From Lentisphaera marina (lineage in GTDB: Bacteria > Verrucomicrobiota > Lentisphaeria > Lentisphaerales > Lentisphaeraceae), in the NCBI RefSeq assembly GCF_028745505.1, contig NZ_JAQZZL010000002.1, positions 2,294,001 through 2,358,000 of the forward strand: a stretch of 64,000 nucleotides of DNA, in the 5' to 3' direction. The notes beneath the pieces were generated by a model. The model was not told where the DNA came from. It did not search any database and was given only the letters and a program-made list of their open reading frames with translations. Below are positions 34,278 to 42,209 of this stretch, piece by piece (the stretch's first letter is position 1; the number at the start of each line of letters is the position of its first letter). Made by a program: the position numbers and the translations under genes.

Positions 34278-35110
34278 ACAAATCTTTCACTGTTAAGCAA
34301 CTCTGTGAGTATTTAAAAATGAGTCGGCAAAACTTCTATAAACATAGATCAATTAGCACTAAAAAAGAAGTGGATCAAAAGCTTATAGTCGAACTGATCA
34401 AAGAACAACGCTGCATCCAGTCAGAGCTCGGAGTTCGAAAGCTACATCATATATTAGCGGATGACTTCAAAGAGAATTCTATAAAAGTAGGACGAGATCG
34501 CTTGTTCGATATAGCTCGTGAAGAGCGACTATTAATCAAAAGAAAAAAGAAGTACTGTCGCACAACCGATTCTAGGCATTGTTTTAAAGTTTATAGAAAC
34601 CTCATCAAAGATATGAATTTAACATCTCCTAACCAGGTTTGGGTATGCGATATCACCTATATTAGAGTAGTAAAAAGCTTTGTTTATTTAGCATTGATTA
34701 CTGATGCATACTCTAGAAAAATCATTGCTTATAATGTGGGAGAGAACTTAGAAGCTGTTGGATGTATCAAGGCGTTGAAAATGGCTTTAAAAGATCTACC
34801 TAAAGGTTCTCACCCGATCCATCACTCTGACAGGGGGTCGCAGTATTGTTGTTATGACTATGTCGATATTCTAAAAAAGAAAAACCTTCTGATTAGTATG
34901 ACAGAAGAAAATCATTGTTATGAAAACTCAAAAGCTGAAAGGGTTAATGGGATCCTAAAATATGAGTACCATTTGAGAAATACATTCAATGATCTAAAGA
35001 GCGCAAAAACAGCTATTAAACAAGCTATCTATTTGTATAATAATTGCCGTCCACACATCGCTTTGGGTTACTCATTCCCAAGTACTGTTCACGACAGACA
35101 ATGTGCATAA
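34274..35110 (+). CDS. IS3-family transposase OrfB (rve integrase core)
   Basis: 278 residues. N-terminal HTH_21-like region (RCIQSELGVRKLHHILAD), then the retroviral-type integrase core with DDE residues in VCDITYI, HSDRGSQY and NSKAERVNGILK, and the ending YNNCRPHIALGY. Full length and uninterrupted, so the element may be active. Overlaps orfA by 4 bp. Confidence 0.88.
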   Translation: MNKSFTVKQLCEYLKMSRQNFYKHRSISTKKEVDQKLIVELIKEQRCIQSELGVRKLHHILADDFKENSIKVGRDRLFDIAREERLLIKRKKKYCRTTDSRHCFKVYRNLIKDMNLTSPNQVWVCDITYIRVVKSFVYLALITDAYSRKIIAYNVGENLEAVGCIKALKMALKDLPKGSHPIHHSDRGSQYCCYDYVDILKKKNLLISMTEENHCYENSKAERVNGILKYEYHLRNTFNDLKSAKTAIKQAIYLYNNCRPHIALGYSFPSTVHDRQCA

Positions 35111-35178
35111 CAAAACAACAAATTGTGACAACTATTTTTCAGGACTTGACATATTCCTCCAAAACTATGGAGGAATAA

Positions 35179-35541
35179 ATGGCTTTTGAAGATTTAAATG
35201 TTTGGAAACGGTCCGCGGCTCTGTCTATAGAAGTCTATCAAACTTTAAGAGACCTAAAAGATTACGGGTTCAAAGATCAAATCACTCGTTCATCTCTTTC
35301 TATTTCAAGTAATATAGCTGAAGGTATAGAAAGGAAATCAGACAAAGAAGCTCTTAACTTCTTGTCCTATTCCAGAGGGTCTTGTGCAGAATTCAGATCT
35401 CAAACTTATATCGGCATCAAAATTAATTATATCCCTCACAATCTAGGCAATAAGTGGATCCAAGAATCTAAAGAAATTTCTGCAATGCTAACTGCTTTAT
35501 CAAAAAGTATTGCTAATAAAAATCATCAAACTGATAACTGA
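35179..35541 (+). CDS. Four-helix-bundle protein (23S rRNA intervening-sequence protein family)
   Basis: 120 residues. Typical pattern: MAFEDLNVWKRSAALSIEVY, YGFKDQITRSSLSISSNIAEG, ALNFLSYSRGSCAEFRSQ, then a last helix. Related proteins are encoded in 23S rRNA intervening sequences and as scattered accessory genes; their role is unknown. The SD GGAGGA lies in a 7-bp hairpin (ttcctcc / ggaggaa, 35154-35175), which may limit translation. It sits between the IS3-type element and the right border of the composite insertion, and its stop is followed by ACTGA-type repeats (the right end). Confidence 0.85.
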   Translation: MAFEDLNVWKRSAALSIEVYQTLRDLKDYGFKDQITRSSLSISSNIAEGIERKSDKEALNFLSYSRGSCAEFRSQTYIGIKINYIPHNLGNKWIQESKEISAMLTALSKSIANKNHQTDN

Positions 35542-35586
35542 TGACTGACAACTTCCCCCTAAAAATCTAAAATGATCTAGAAACTT

Positions 35587-35620
35587 AAAAGAGTGGAACT
35601 ATACTTAGTCCACTTTTTTA
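35587..35620 (+). terminator. Terminator, probably the original trp terminator
   Basis: agtgga / tccact stem with an A-rich left and T6 right flank (cacttttttata). It lies immediately past the second copy of the trpA-end repeat, so before the insertion it would have been about 25 bp behind the trpA stop. Confidence 0.7.
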
Positions 35621-35650
35621 TAGAAAAGCATAATTTAAAAGGAGTCCAAC

Positions 35651-35755
35651 ATGGGCCAGCAACTACGTAAAAGAACTAAGCGCGCTGCACGCAAAAGATA
35701 CAACAAGCGTCAGAGAGAAGCTGTTCGTGAAGCTATCGCAAAATCAAAGAAGTAA
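35651..35755 (+). CDS. 34-residue highly basic protein, ribosomal-protein-like
   Basis: Encodes MGQQLRKRTKRAARKRYNKR plus a C-terminal QREAVREAIAKSKK. About 40% of residues are Lys or Arg. It has a strong SD (AAAGGAGT, 6 nt from the ATG) and its own perfect terminator 20 bp after the stop, so it is an independently expressed gene despite its size. Composition and length recall tiny ribosomal proteins such as bTHX or other RNA-binding peptides, but I cannot match it to a named family with certainty. Too short for most gene finders. Confidence 0.75.
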   Translation: MGQQLRKRTKRAARKRYNKRQREAVREAIAKSKK

Positions 35756-35774
35756 TTCTCTTTGATTTCAGATC

Positions 35775-35802
35775 AACCCGCATTTTTACATGCGGGTTTT
35801 TT
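35775..35802 (+). terminator. Strong rho-independent terminator
   Basis: Perfect 9-bp stem aacccgcat / atgcgggtt with a 6-nt loop followed by T6, behind the small basic protein gene. Confidence 0.9.
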
Positions 35803-35880
35803 TGTGCCTAGTTACTTTTATTTTGCCTTAATTAGCTCATAATAACAAAGATCATTTCATCGTCATTTATAGGACTCATT

Positions 35881-36462
35881 ATGAAACAAATTTGCCTTGC
35901 CTTTTTATTCACCATATTTCTCTCTTCATGCAATGTAAGTCCCGTTACCACTTCCAGTGATTATGATGAATTTGCCGACTTTAGACTCTTACGTTCATTT
36001 AAATGGTATGAACGCGAACAAAATCCTCCTGGTGTTGATGATCTCCTTCACCGCCGTATTACTCGAAACATCGAAAAGGAATTAAAGTTCGATGGCTACC
36101 ACCCTGCTCAAGAAGGTGAACCCGTCCATTTCCTAGTCAATTACGTCGTCGTAGCGAAGGAAAAACAAGAGATCCGCAGTGTTACCACCTACTCAGGCTA
36201 TTCTCCTTACTATTATGGTCGTCATCACTATCCGAGTTATCACGCTAGCAATGTTGAACTTCGCAATTATCGCAAGGGTACCATATTCATCGACATTCTT
36301 TCTGCAAAGACGAAAAAACTTATCTGGCGTGGTGTGGGTACGCGACGAATCCCAAGTAATATGGATCGCCTCCGTCGCAATGAAGTCGTCAAAGAAGTTG
36401 TGGAAGAAGTCATGAAAAACTTTCCTCCCAATCCCAAAGACAAGCCTATTAAACAAGAATAA
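35881..36462 (+). CDS. DUF4136-like lipoprotein
   Basis: 193 residues. Signal peptide with lipobox FLSSC (lipidated Cys17). The body fits DUF4136: DYDEFADFRLLRSFKWYE, RRITRNIEKELKFDGYH, VHFLVNYVVVAKEK, a Tyr/His-rich loop (GYSPYYYGRHHYPSYH), then GTIFIDILSAKTKKLIWRGVG. Probably an envelope lipoprotein of unknown function. SD-like AGGAC precedes the ATG. Convergent with the radical SAM gene. Confidence 0.83.
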   Translation: MKQICLAFLFTIFLSSCNVSPVTTSSDYDEFADFRLLRSFKWYEREQNPPGVDDLLHRRITRNIEKELKFDGYHPAQEGEPVHFLVNYVVVAKEKQEIRSVTTYSGYSPYYYGRHHYPSYHASNVELRNYRKGTIFIDILSAKTKKLIWRGVGTRRIPSNMDRLRRNEVVKEVVEEVMKNFPPNPKDKPIKQE

Positions 36463-36463
36463 T

Positions 36464-37777
36464 TTAATCCACTTTAGCTAACTTCCATTGCTGATTAAAA
36501 TGTTGCCGTCGCTTGTTGGTGAACTGCTTTGAATATAGCCTTTTCACCAATTCTCTAAAGCCTTGTCTTAGGCCTTCTTTAGTGAAGTTTTTAGGCTCAA
36601 AAAGCAAGTCAAATAAAGTACATTTATGCCAAGCCTTATCCTCTAATAAACGCCCCGATTTTTTCAAACGTTTATACAATGCCGTCCCGGGAAAAGGCGT
36701 TGGTAGAGTGACCTGAACATCATAGACATTGCACTCATCGCAAAAGTCGTAAACCGCATCGAAAATGCTTTCATCGTGGGAATCCAAACCAATAATGAAA
36801 CAGGCATTGACTCGAATTCCCTTTTGCTGAATCCGCAAAATATTTTCTTTGTAGCTTTCGATTTGTTTTAACTTCCAGTTATTGCGCAACTCAATGCCCT
36901 CTAATCCCGCAATTACGGGACTCTCTAAACCAATTAGAAGCTCTTTACAGCCCGACTCAAAGAGTAATTCTAAGAATTCCTCATCGCTACCCACTGCGAT
37001 GTCTGCTTCCGTAAACCAACGAATATTACGCTTCTTAACTTCAGGCAATAAATCGCGCCAAAACTTTTTATTAACGAAGCTATTATCATCGGCAAATTCA
37101 ATGAAGGGACGTTCCCACAATTCACATATTTTATCTATCTCAGCAAGGATTCTTTCGGCTGGCTTTTGTTTGTATTTCGAGGTCAACAAAATTGAACCTG
37201 CACAGAACTCACAGCTATGGGGACAACCACGACTCGTTTGAACCGTAATGCGGTTATATAATTGCGGATCTAGCAATTCATAAGCTGGCATTGGGGCATC
37301 ACATAAATGAAATTCTTGCTCAGAGGCATCATAGACCTTTTGAAGCTGATCATTTTCGCAATCGCGTAGGATATTCTGCCATTGTAACTCGCCTTCACCA
37401 ATGCAAATCGCATCGCAATATTCCATTGCCTCATGTGGCTGAACACTCACATGTAAACCGCCCATAATGACTTTCATCCCATGAGAACGACAAGTCATCG
37501 CCAAGTCATAGGCTTCAAAAATCTGCGCCGTAAAAGACGATATGACGACCAAATCATATTGATTGGATAAAAAACCTATGTTCTGAAATTCTTTGACTTC
37601 ATAATAAGAACGTTGATGATGACTAGGAGTGAGTCCCGCCAAAGTTAAAAGTCCTAAACTCGGAAGTGAGGCAATCACTTCGCTGCGTTCAACAAAGCCC
37701 GGTAGAGTTAAGCCCTCACGCAACAAGTCTTCATCTTGCACACGCACGCCACTCATAGCCACAAAAGCAATTTTCAT
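36464..37777 (-). CDS. B12-binding-domain radical SAM protein
   Basis: 437 residues. The N-terminal ~150 residues form a cobalamin-binding-like Rossmann domain (YDLVVISSFTAQIFEAYDLA, GMKVIMGGLHVSVQPHEA, CIGEGE). The radical SAM domain has the [4Fe-4S] motif Cys185-x3-Cys189-x2-Cys192 (SRGCPHSCEFC), then IEFADDNSFVNKKF and ACFIIGLDSHDE. It resembles the BchE/P-methylase-like group; the substrate is unknown. There is no DxHxxG B12-ligand motif visible, so cobalamin use is uncertain. ATG overlaps the TGA of the upstream membrane-protein gene (ATGA), so the two should be functionally linked. Confidence 0.85.
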   Translation of the reverse strand: MKIAFVAMSGVRVQDEDLLREGLTLPGFVERSEVIASLPSLGLLTLAGLTPSHHQRSYYEVKEFQNIGFLSNQYDLVVISSFTAQIFEAYDLAMTCRSHGMKVIMGGLHVSVQPHEAMEYCDAICIGEGELQWQNILRDCENDQLQKVYDASEQEFHLCDAPMPAYELLDPQLYNRITVQTSRGCPHSCEFCAGSILLTSKYKQKPAERILAEIDKICELWERPFIEFADDNSFVNKKFWRDLLPEVKKRNIRWFTEADIAVGSDEEFLELLFESGCKELLIGLESPVIAGLEGIELRNNWKLKQIESYKENILRIQQKGIRVNACFIIGLDSHDESIFDAVYDFCDECNVYDVQVTLPTPFPGTALYKRLKKSGRLLEDKAWHKCTLFDLLFEPKNFTKEGLRQGFRELVKRLYSKQFTNKRRQHFNQQWKLAKVD

Positions 37778-39126
37778 TGACTTTGTAAACTCTGTAAATA
37801 TTCTAAATTCTTTTCGGAGATAATATCATATTGAGAGAAGTTCTGCACCGCATCAAAAAGAACTATTTTCATTTTTTGATCATAGGATTTAGCTGTGGTA
37901 TAGAGTAGAACATTATTGACATGTTCGTTAAAAATTTCTTTATTGTTTCTTAGAAATTCTAAATCACTATTAAGTAATGGTTTTTTATTAAGAAATTTGA
38001 CTAAAGATTCATCATCACTCCATCGTGATTGAAAGCTTACGGCTGCCCATTTATAAACTACATCCTTTAACCATTGTGGATGTTCTTCATTTAGTAAGGC
38101 CAATAAATAAATCCCTTCATTACTTGAGTAAGGCAAAGCTAAAGGTCGCGTTTTTACAAAGTCATCTCTATTTAAATCTTTGGCAAAAGCCAACGCCTCT
38201 TCATATTTATCCTCTTGTACTAAAGCCGTGAATCTCGAATGATTACTTAATTTCCCTTGAAAAGATAGGTAAGCCAAAGCGGCCAATAAACTCGCAGATA
38301 AAATAAAGACCAAACTTACACGTCCCTTCTGATCAATTTCGGGCATGCGTGCCAAACGTTCGGGATTCTTTTTATAGGTCACAAACTGAAACAAGGTGAC
38401 TGGAAGCGAGATAAAAAAGGCAATTACCACCACGCCCATGGCCGCACCTGTAAAGTTTCGCAGTAATTCCTGCTCAGCACTCAAAGCTGATCCACTCATC
38501 ACACCAACAATCGAGACATACTTCAACATCAAACTCGGGTAAGCCACTACACAGCAGGCCGTAATTAAGGGGGCATAAAAATTCACTCCCGTGCATACAT
38601 GAAGCACTCGACCATACAAAAATACGCGCCATATAGCCACTAAGGATAATAAGCTGAGATTGATCTCCACGGCAAGCATGGAATCAAAAAATTCTTCCAC
38701 GGGAATTGCATATAAAAATGCCAAGGGACCCGTCATCCAAAAAGTGGCAAAAAAAGATCGCAGCTGACTATTGCCAATCAACAATTTAAGCGTTCGCGTA
38801 TTAATCTGAAACCAAAGCACAATCCACAAGATCATAATAGTAGATGCTATAAAAGGGATAAAGTAAACCATTGGGTTTTCAGAAAATAATTCCTGATCAT
38901 ACTCTCTTGCGATTCCCGCAAAAAAGACAAACAAGATGCCATACCAAATACTCGAACTATTGCGGGCAACCTTAATAATCGCCTTGCGATTCCCCAGTAA
39001 ATAGCAGAGAATATCTTTAAAACTTAAATTATATTGACTCGTCTCTGCAGCTTTTTCGACTTCTTGCCCTACTGCGCCCTCTGAACTTTGTGAATCAATA
39101 ATGTCTTGATCAGAACCCTCGCTCAT
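37774..39126 (-). CDS. Multi-pass membrane protein of unknown function
   Basis: 450 residues. A charged Ser/Glu-rich N-terminus (~35 residues) precedes about six membrane segments between residues 60 and 290 (IWYGILFVFFAGIA, FIPFIASTIMILWIVLWF, VSLVFILSASLLAALAYLSF). A soluble helical C-terminal domain of ~150 residues follows. The central part is reminiscent of Yip1-type integral membrane domains, but not strongly enough to assign. It lies upstream of the radical SAM gene with an ATGA overlap and 11 bp downstream of a small helical-protein gene, so three genes likely form an operon. Confidence 0.65.
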   Translation of the reverse strand: MSEGSDQDIIDSQSSEGAVGQEVEKAAETSQYNLSFKDILCYLLGNRKAIIKVARNSSSIWYGILFVFFAGIAREYDQELFSENPMVYFIPFIASTIMILWIVLWFQINTRTLKLLIGNSQLRSFFATFWMTGPLAFLYAIPVEEFFDSMLAVEINLSLLSLVAIWRVFLYGRVLHVCTGVNFYAPLITACCVVAYPSLMLKYVSIVGVMSGSALSAEQELLRNFTGAAMGVVVIAFFISLPVTLFQFVTYKKNPERLARMPEIDQKGRVSLVFILSASLLAALAYLSFQGKLSNHSRFTALVQEDKYEEALAFAKDLNRDDFVKTRPLALPYSSNEGIYLLALLNEEHPQWLKDVVYKWAAVSFQSRWSDDESLVKFLNKKPLLNSDLEFLRNNKEIFNEHVNNVLLYTTAKSYDQKMKIVLFDAVQNFSQYDIISEKNLEYLQSLQSQ

Positions 39127-39137
39127 ACTACTCCCAT

Positions 39138-39674
39138 TTACACACTAGATAATCTATCCTTGATCTTCGTGATGCTCATTGAACGTTTGATACAGCGCTC
39201 TAATTGATGAATTTCATGTCGTAATTCATCCGTAGCTTGCTCAACCACACAGATCAATAAATTCGCAACTTTGTCAATATTGTTGTTATCAATAAACTTA
39301 CTATAGGATTTAAAAGAGTAATCTTCCATTGCCGATAAATTATAGATGAAAGCTACTTGTGCAGAATTGCATTTCCATTTTGTATAACGCTTAAGTTCTA
39401 AGAAGTCACAAACTTCATCTTTGAGCTCATCCATGGTAAGCTGTAAGACATTGAGTAATTCCAGTTTAGATCTTTGGCTTTCATCCGGCATCAAATGATA
39501 ATTGATTAAAGCCTGACGACCCAAATGAAGCAATTGCTTCATGTCAGATTTTAATAGACTTGATTGCGTACCAAAGCGTTCACCTAGCTGATCGGCTACT
39601 TTGTAGGCTAATTGAACTTTTTCACACGCGTCTGAAAAATTGTCTATTTGTTCGTTTTCTTGTAGTAGGCTCAT
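39138..39674 (-). CDS. Hypothetical helical protein
   Basis: 178 residues, almost entirely amphipathic helices rich in Leu, Glu and Gln (KSDMKQLLHLGRQALINYH, LNVLQLTMDELKDEVCDFLELKRY), with no membrane segment. I chose the ATG at 39674 because GGAGG lies 5 nt upstream; the ATG at 39686 would overlap that SD. No family recognised. First gene of the probable operon with the membrane protein and radical SAM enzyme. Confidence 0.6.
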   Translation of the reverse strand: MSLLQENEQIDNFSDACEKVQLAYKVADQLGERFGTQSSLLKSDMKQLLHLGRQALINYHLMPDESQRSKLELLNVLQLTMDELKDEVCDFLELKRYTKWKCNSAQVAFIYNLSAMEDYSFKSYSKFIDNNNIDKVANLLICVVEQATDELRHEIHQLERCIKRSMSITKIKDRLSSV

Positions 39675-39787
39675 CCTATCCTCCATGAGTCATTATTCAT
39701 AATCAGAAAAAAAGTGGACAAAGAAAACTCTGTCCACTCTCACTAAAAATCACTAAGACTCCGAATACAAAGGCCTTAATCAATAAT

Positions 39788-40639
39788 TTATTTTATTTCT
39801 AATTCCTCGAAACTTTTTACCAAGTCATCAATAGCTTTTACTTGCTGTAGGAAGGGTTTAAGTAAATCTAAAGGCAAGGCAGAAGGGCCGTCGCACTTGG
39901 CTTCTGCTGGATTAGGATGTGATTCTAAGAACAAACCTGCGAGGCGAGTCGCCATACCCGAACGAGCGAGTTCAAGAACTTGCTCTCTACGGCCACCTGA
40001 TGCTGCTCCGAGTGGATCACGACATTGTAAACTATGCGTTACATCAAAAATAATGGGTGCTCCACCTGAACACTGTTTCATCGTCCTGAAACCGAGCATA
40101 TCGACAACTAAATTGTCGTAACCCATGCATGAACCACGTTCACATAAGATTGTTTTTTCATTGCCTGCTTCAGCAAATTTCTCGACGATATTTTTCATTT
40201 GACCTGGACTGAGAAATTGTGGCTTTTTAATATTGATAACTGCACCTGTCTCCGCCATGGCCACAACTAAATCAGTCTGACGAGCTAAGAATGCAGGTAA
40301 TTGAATAACATCAACTACGTCAGCAACTGGCTGACACTGCTCAACCTCGTGTACGTCTGTAATGATCGGCACATTATTGAATTCGCGTTTCAGAGCTTTA
40401 AAAATCTCCATGCCTTTCTCTAGGCCTACACCACGGAAACTGTGCACTGAAGAGCGATTAGCTTTGTCAAAAGAAGCTTTGAAAACGTAGGGGATACTTA
40501 ACTCTTCACAAACCGAAAGGTATTTCTCACAAACTTTTAAGGTGTCGGCTTCATTTTCTAAAACGTTTAAACCACCAAATAAAACGAAGGGCTTATCATT
40601 AGCTAAACTAATATTATTGAACTCAATAACTTTACTCAT
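39788..40639 (-). CDS. kdsA: 3-deoxy-8-phosphooctulonate (KDO 8-P) synthase
   Basis: Condenses phosphoenolpyruvate with arabinose 5-phosphate in the synthesis of KDO for lipopolysaccharide. 283 residues, full length. Motifs: FGGLNVLENEADTL, FKASFDKANRSSVHSFRG, TDVHE, QLPAFLARQTDL, INIKKPQFLSPGQM, CERGSCMGYDNLVVDM, DVTHSLQ and the C-terminal ESHPNP-AKCDGPSALPL. Cys in NVLE/CERG positions is compatible with the metal-dependent subtype but not decisive. Implies a Gram-negative outer membrane with KDO-containing LPS. Confidence 0.95.
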   Translation of the reverse strand: MSKVIEFNNISLANDKPFVLFGGLNVLENEADTLKVCEKYLSVCEELSIPYVFKASFDKANRSSVHSFRGVGLEKGMEIFKALKREFNNVPIITDVHEVEQCQPVADVVDVIQLPAFLARQTDLVVAMAETGAVINIKKPQFLSPGQMKNIVEKFAEAGNEKTILCERGSCMGYDNLVVDMLGFRTMKQCSGGAPIIFDVTHSLQCRDPLGAASGGRREQVLELARSGMATRLAGLFLESHPNPAEAKCDGPSALPLDLLKPFLQQVKAIDDLVKSFEELEIK

Positions 40640-40898
40640 TTTGATCCTTATAATTAATAATTATTTTTTTGAATATATGAGTACTAGATTCATCTGCAAT
40701 CAATTTAACTGCAATGCCATCACATTTGTAAAATATCTTTTTTAAATCGTAAGCGCTTAATCATATTTTTTGTTTTCTCTGAAAATAAGTTCTTGCTGGT
40801 TCAAAATAATTTTTAGAAAAGAAAGAAAAGCTGTATATCAATCGTAGACTTAGCAAGACACAGCCTATAACTTTTTGAATTATCATTTTGGATACCTT

Positions 40899-42080
40899 AT
40901 GAAACTCTTTTTAATTCTGTTTTTACTGATCTCGCCATTCTCTCTGTTAGCCAAAGCCTTCATGTATGTTTCCACTGCGGATAGTTTAATGACATATTCC
41001 ATAGACACTCAAACTGGAGAATTAAAACTTTTAGACAGCATCACAGATAGTCGTGGCTATAAAATGACTAAGATTTCGCCCGATAAAAAATTTCTCTATG
41101 CTCACCTTTTTAAACAGAAAAAAACTCCTGCAGCTATTCAGACTTTTGAGATTCAAGAAAATGGTAAACTCAAAAAGATTGCGGAGATCGCAAGTAGCAC
41201 GGGCAACCACGCATACATAGATGTGGATCCCAAAGGTCAATACATTTTTGCCCTAGGTAACAAGCCGAGTAAAAAACAAGTTGCCATTGCTTACAAGCTC
41301 AATGATGGCGTCGCTGACTCTGCTTCTTTCACTGATGCTCCTGTGGGTGAAATGGGAAAACACGCCATAGCCATGAGTCCCAATGGCCAATACCTTTATG
41401 TTCCTCATATAAAAATTAATCAGGTTTATCAATTCAAATTTGATCGCGAGCAAGAACGTATAATCCCCTTAAAGCCTATTGCTACTAAGGGCCCTGACAA
41501 AAGTAAATATCCAACAGCCCACGATCCTCGCCACCTCACTTTTCATCCTAAATTCAACATCATGTATACATCACAAGAATTTGGTGGCGGAGTCTCATCT
41601 TGGAAGATTAATTCTAATGGGACACTAAAACTCTGGCAGACTTTCCAAAATCGCCCTGTTGATTATCAATTCCCCTTTGATCCCAATAATCCTGAAGTCA
41701 TCCTTAACAAGGCTTCCGATATTCACATCACACCAGATGCCAAATTCATTTATATTCCCAACCGCGACAATCGCATTCGCAGGCAGCGCGGAGGGCCTCA
41801 GTTAAGTCTTGACTCGGGCAATGATACTATAACGACATATGCAGTGAATCAAAAAGACGGATCGCTATCTGCGCCCTTGCAAAACATCTCCACTGGGCGT
41901 CACGTTCGTTGCCTCACATCTTCTGGAAATTTTCTCTATGCTAGCGGCGTTTACTCGGGAACTATTCACAGCTATAAAATTGATCCTAAGAGTGGGCAAC
42001 TAGAAGAAATCAACTTAATTAAAAACGCACCTCATATCCAAGGCCTTAACTCTCCTGCTTGGATGAGTATTCTGGACTAA
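40899..42080 (+). CDS. Secreted lactonase-fold (YbhE-type) seven-bladed beta-propeller protein
   Basis: 393 residues from the ATG at 40899, which begins a good signal peptide (MKLFLILFLLISPFSLLAKA); an upstream TTG at 40875 would only add eight residues. Repeated blades resemble the 6-phosphogluconolactonase/lactonase family: MYVSTADSLMTYSIDTQTGEL, YIDVDPKGQYIFALG, AMSPNGQYLYVPH, HITPDAKFIYIPNR, NFLYASGVYSGTIHSYKIDPKSGQL. Because it is exported, a role in the pentose-phosphate pathway is unlikely; it may act on sugar lactones from glycan breakdown, an inference. Confidence 0.8.
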   Translation: MKLFLILFLLISPFSLLAKAFMYVSTADSLMTYSIDTQTGELKLLDSITDSRGYKMTKISPDKKFLYAHLFKQKKTPAAIQTFEIQENGKLKKIAEIASSTGNHAYIDVDPKGQYIFALGNKPSKKQVAIAYKLNDGVADSASFTDAPVGEMGKHAIAMSPNGQYLYVPHIKINQVYQFKFDREQERIIPLKPIATKGPDKSKYPTAHDPRHLTFHPKFNIMYTSQEFGGGVSSWKINSNGTLKLWQTFQNRPVDYQFPFDPNNPEVILNKASDIHITPDAKFIYIPNRDNRIRRQRGGPQLSLDSGNDTITTYAVNQKDGSLSAPLQNISTGRHVRCLTSSGNFLYASGVYSGTIHSYKIDPKSGQLEEINLIKNAPHIQGLNSPAWMSILD

Positions 42081-42104
42081 GAAAGCCACTGTTGATAGAG
42101 CCTA

Positions 42105-42149
42105 TTAGGCCATAATACTTTCGATGCAAGACCCTTTCACAAAGAAACA
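42105..42149 (-). pseudogene. Remnant of an SLC12-type transporter 3' end
   Basis: On the minus strand this reads CFFVKGSCIESIMA-stop, matching the last residues of the transporter at 45815 (CFFVKGSGIESIMA). At DNA level 42110-42149 and 45820-45859 agree at 38 of 40 positions, in the same orientation. Nothing further of the gene remains to the right. It is either debris of a second copy or one side of a duplication bracketing the pseudopilin/sigma/kinase block. Confidence 0.75.
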
Positions 42150-42209
42150 TTTTTTAGCTAAATTAATAAGAATGAAAGCATTAGCGGCGCTATTTAGCTT
42201 ATATAAGTA

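Larger units (their letters stand above)
33850..35151 (+). mobile_element. IS3-family insertion sequence, 1302 bp
   Basis: Imperfect terminal inverted repeats: left TGTCTTGTCCTGA...GGTTGTCA, right (complement) TGTCAAGTCCTGA...AGTTGTCA, both starting with TG as expected for IS3-family ends. Two overlapping frames (orfA, orfB) fill the interior. No 3-5 bp target duplication is visible, perhaps because its left end landed in the CAGTTGG repeats or because of a later rearrangement. Confidence 0.8.
33805..35580. mobile_element. Composite insertion behind trpA: four-helix-bundle element carrying an IS3-type element
   Basis: The sequence aaaaatctaaaatgatctag occurs at 33805-33824 and at 35561-35580, flanking all intervening DNA like a 20-bp target duplication. 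Just inside, the left end reads AGTTGGCAGTTGGCAGTTGGCAGT (as three 7-mers), and the complement of the right end reads AGTTGTCAGT...CAGTTATCAGT, so the ends are degenerate inverted CAGTTnn repeats. The cargo is an IS3-type element (33850-35151) and a four-helix-bundle protein gene. Everything to the right of 35580 (aaacttaaaagagtgg..., the terminator) looks like the original trpA downstream region. Confidence 0.65.

Noticed and set aside
34260..34290. Programmed -1 frameshift between IS3 orfA and orfB
   Set aside because: The ATGA overlap gives orfB its own start, and no A6G-type slippery heptamer with a downstream stem is evident at the junction.
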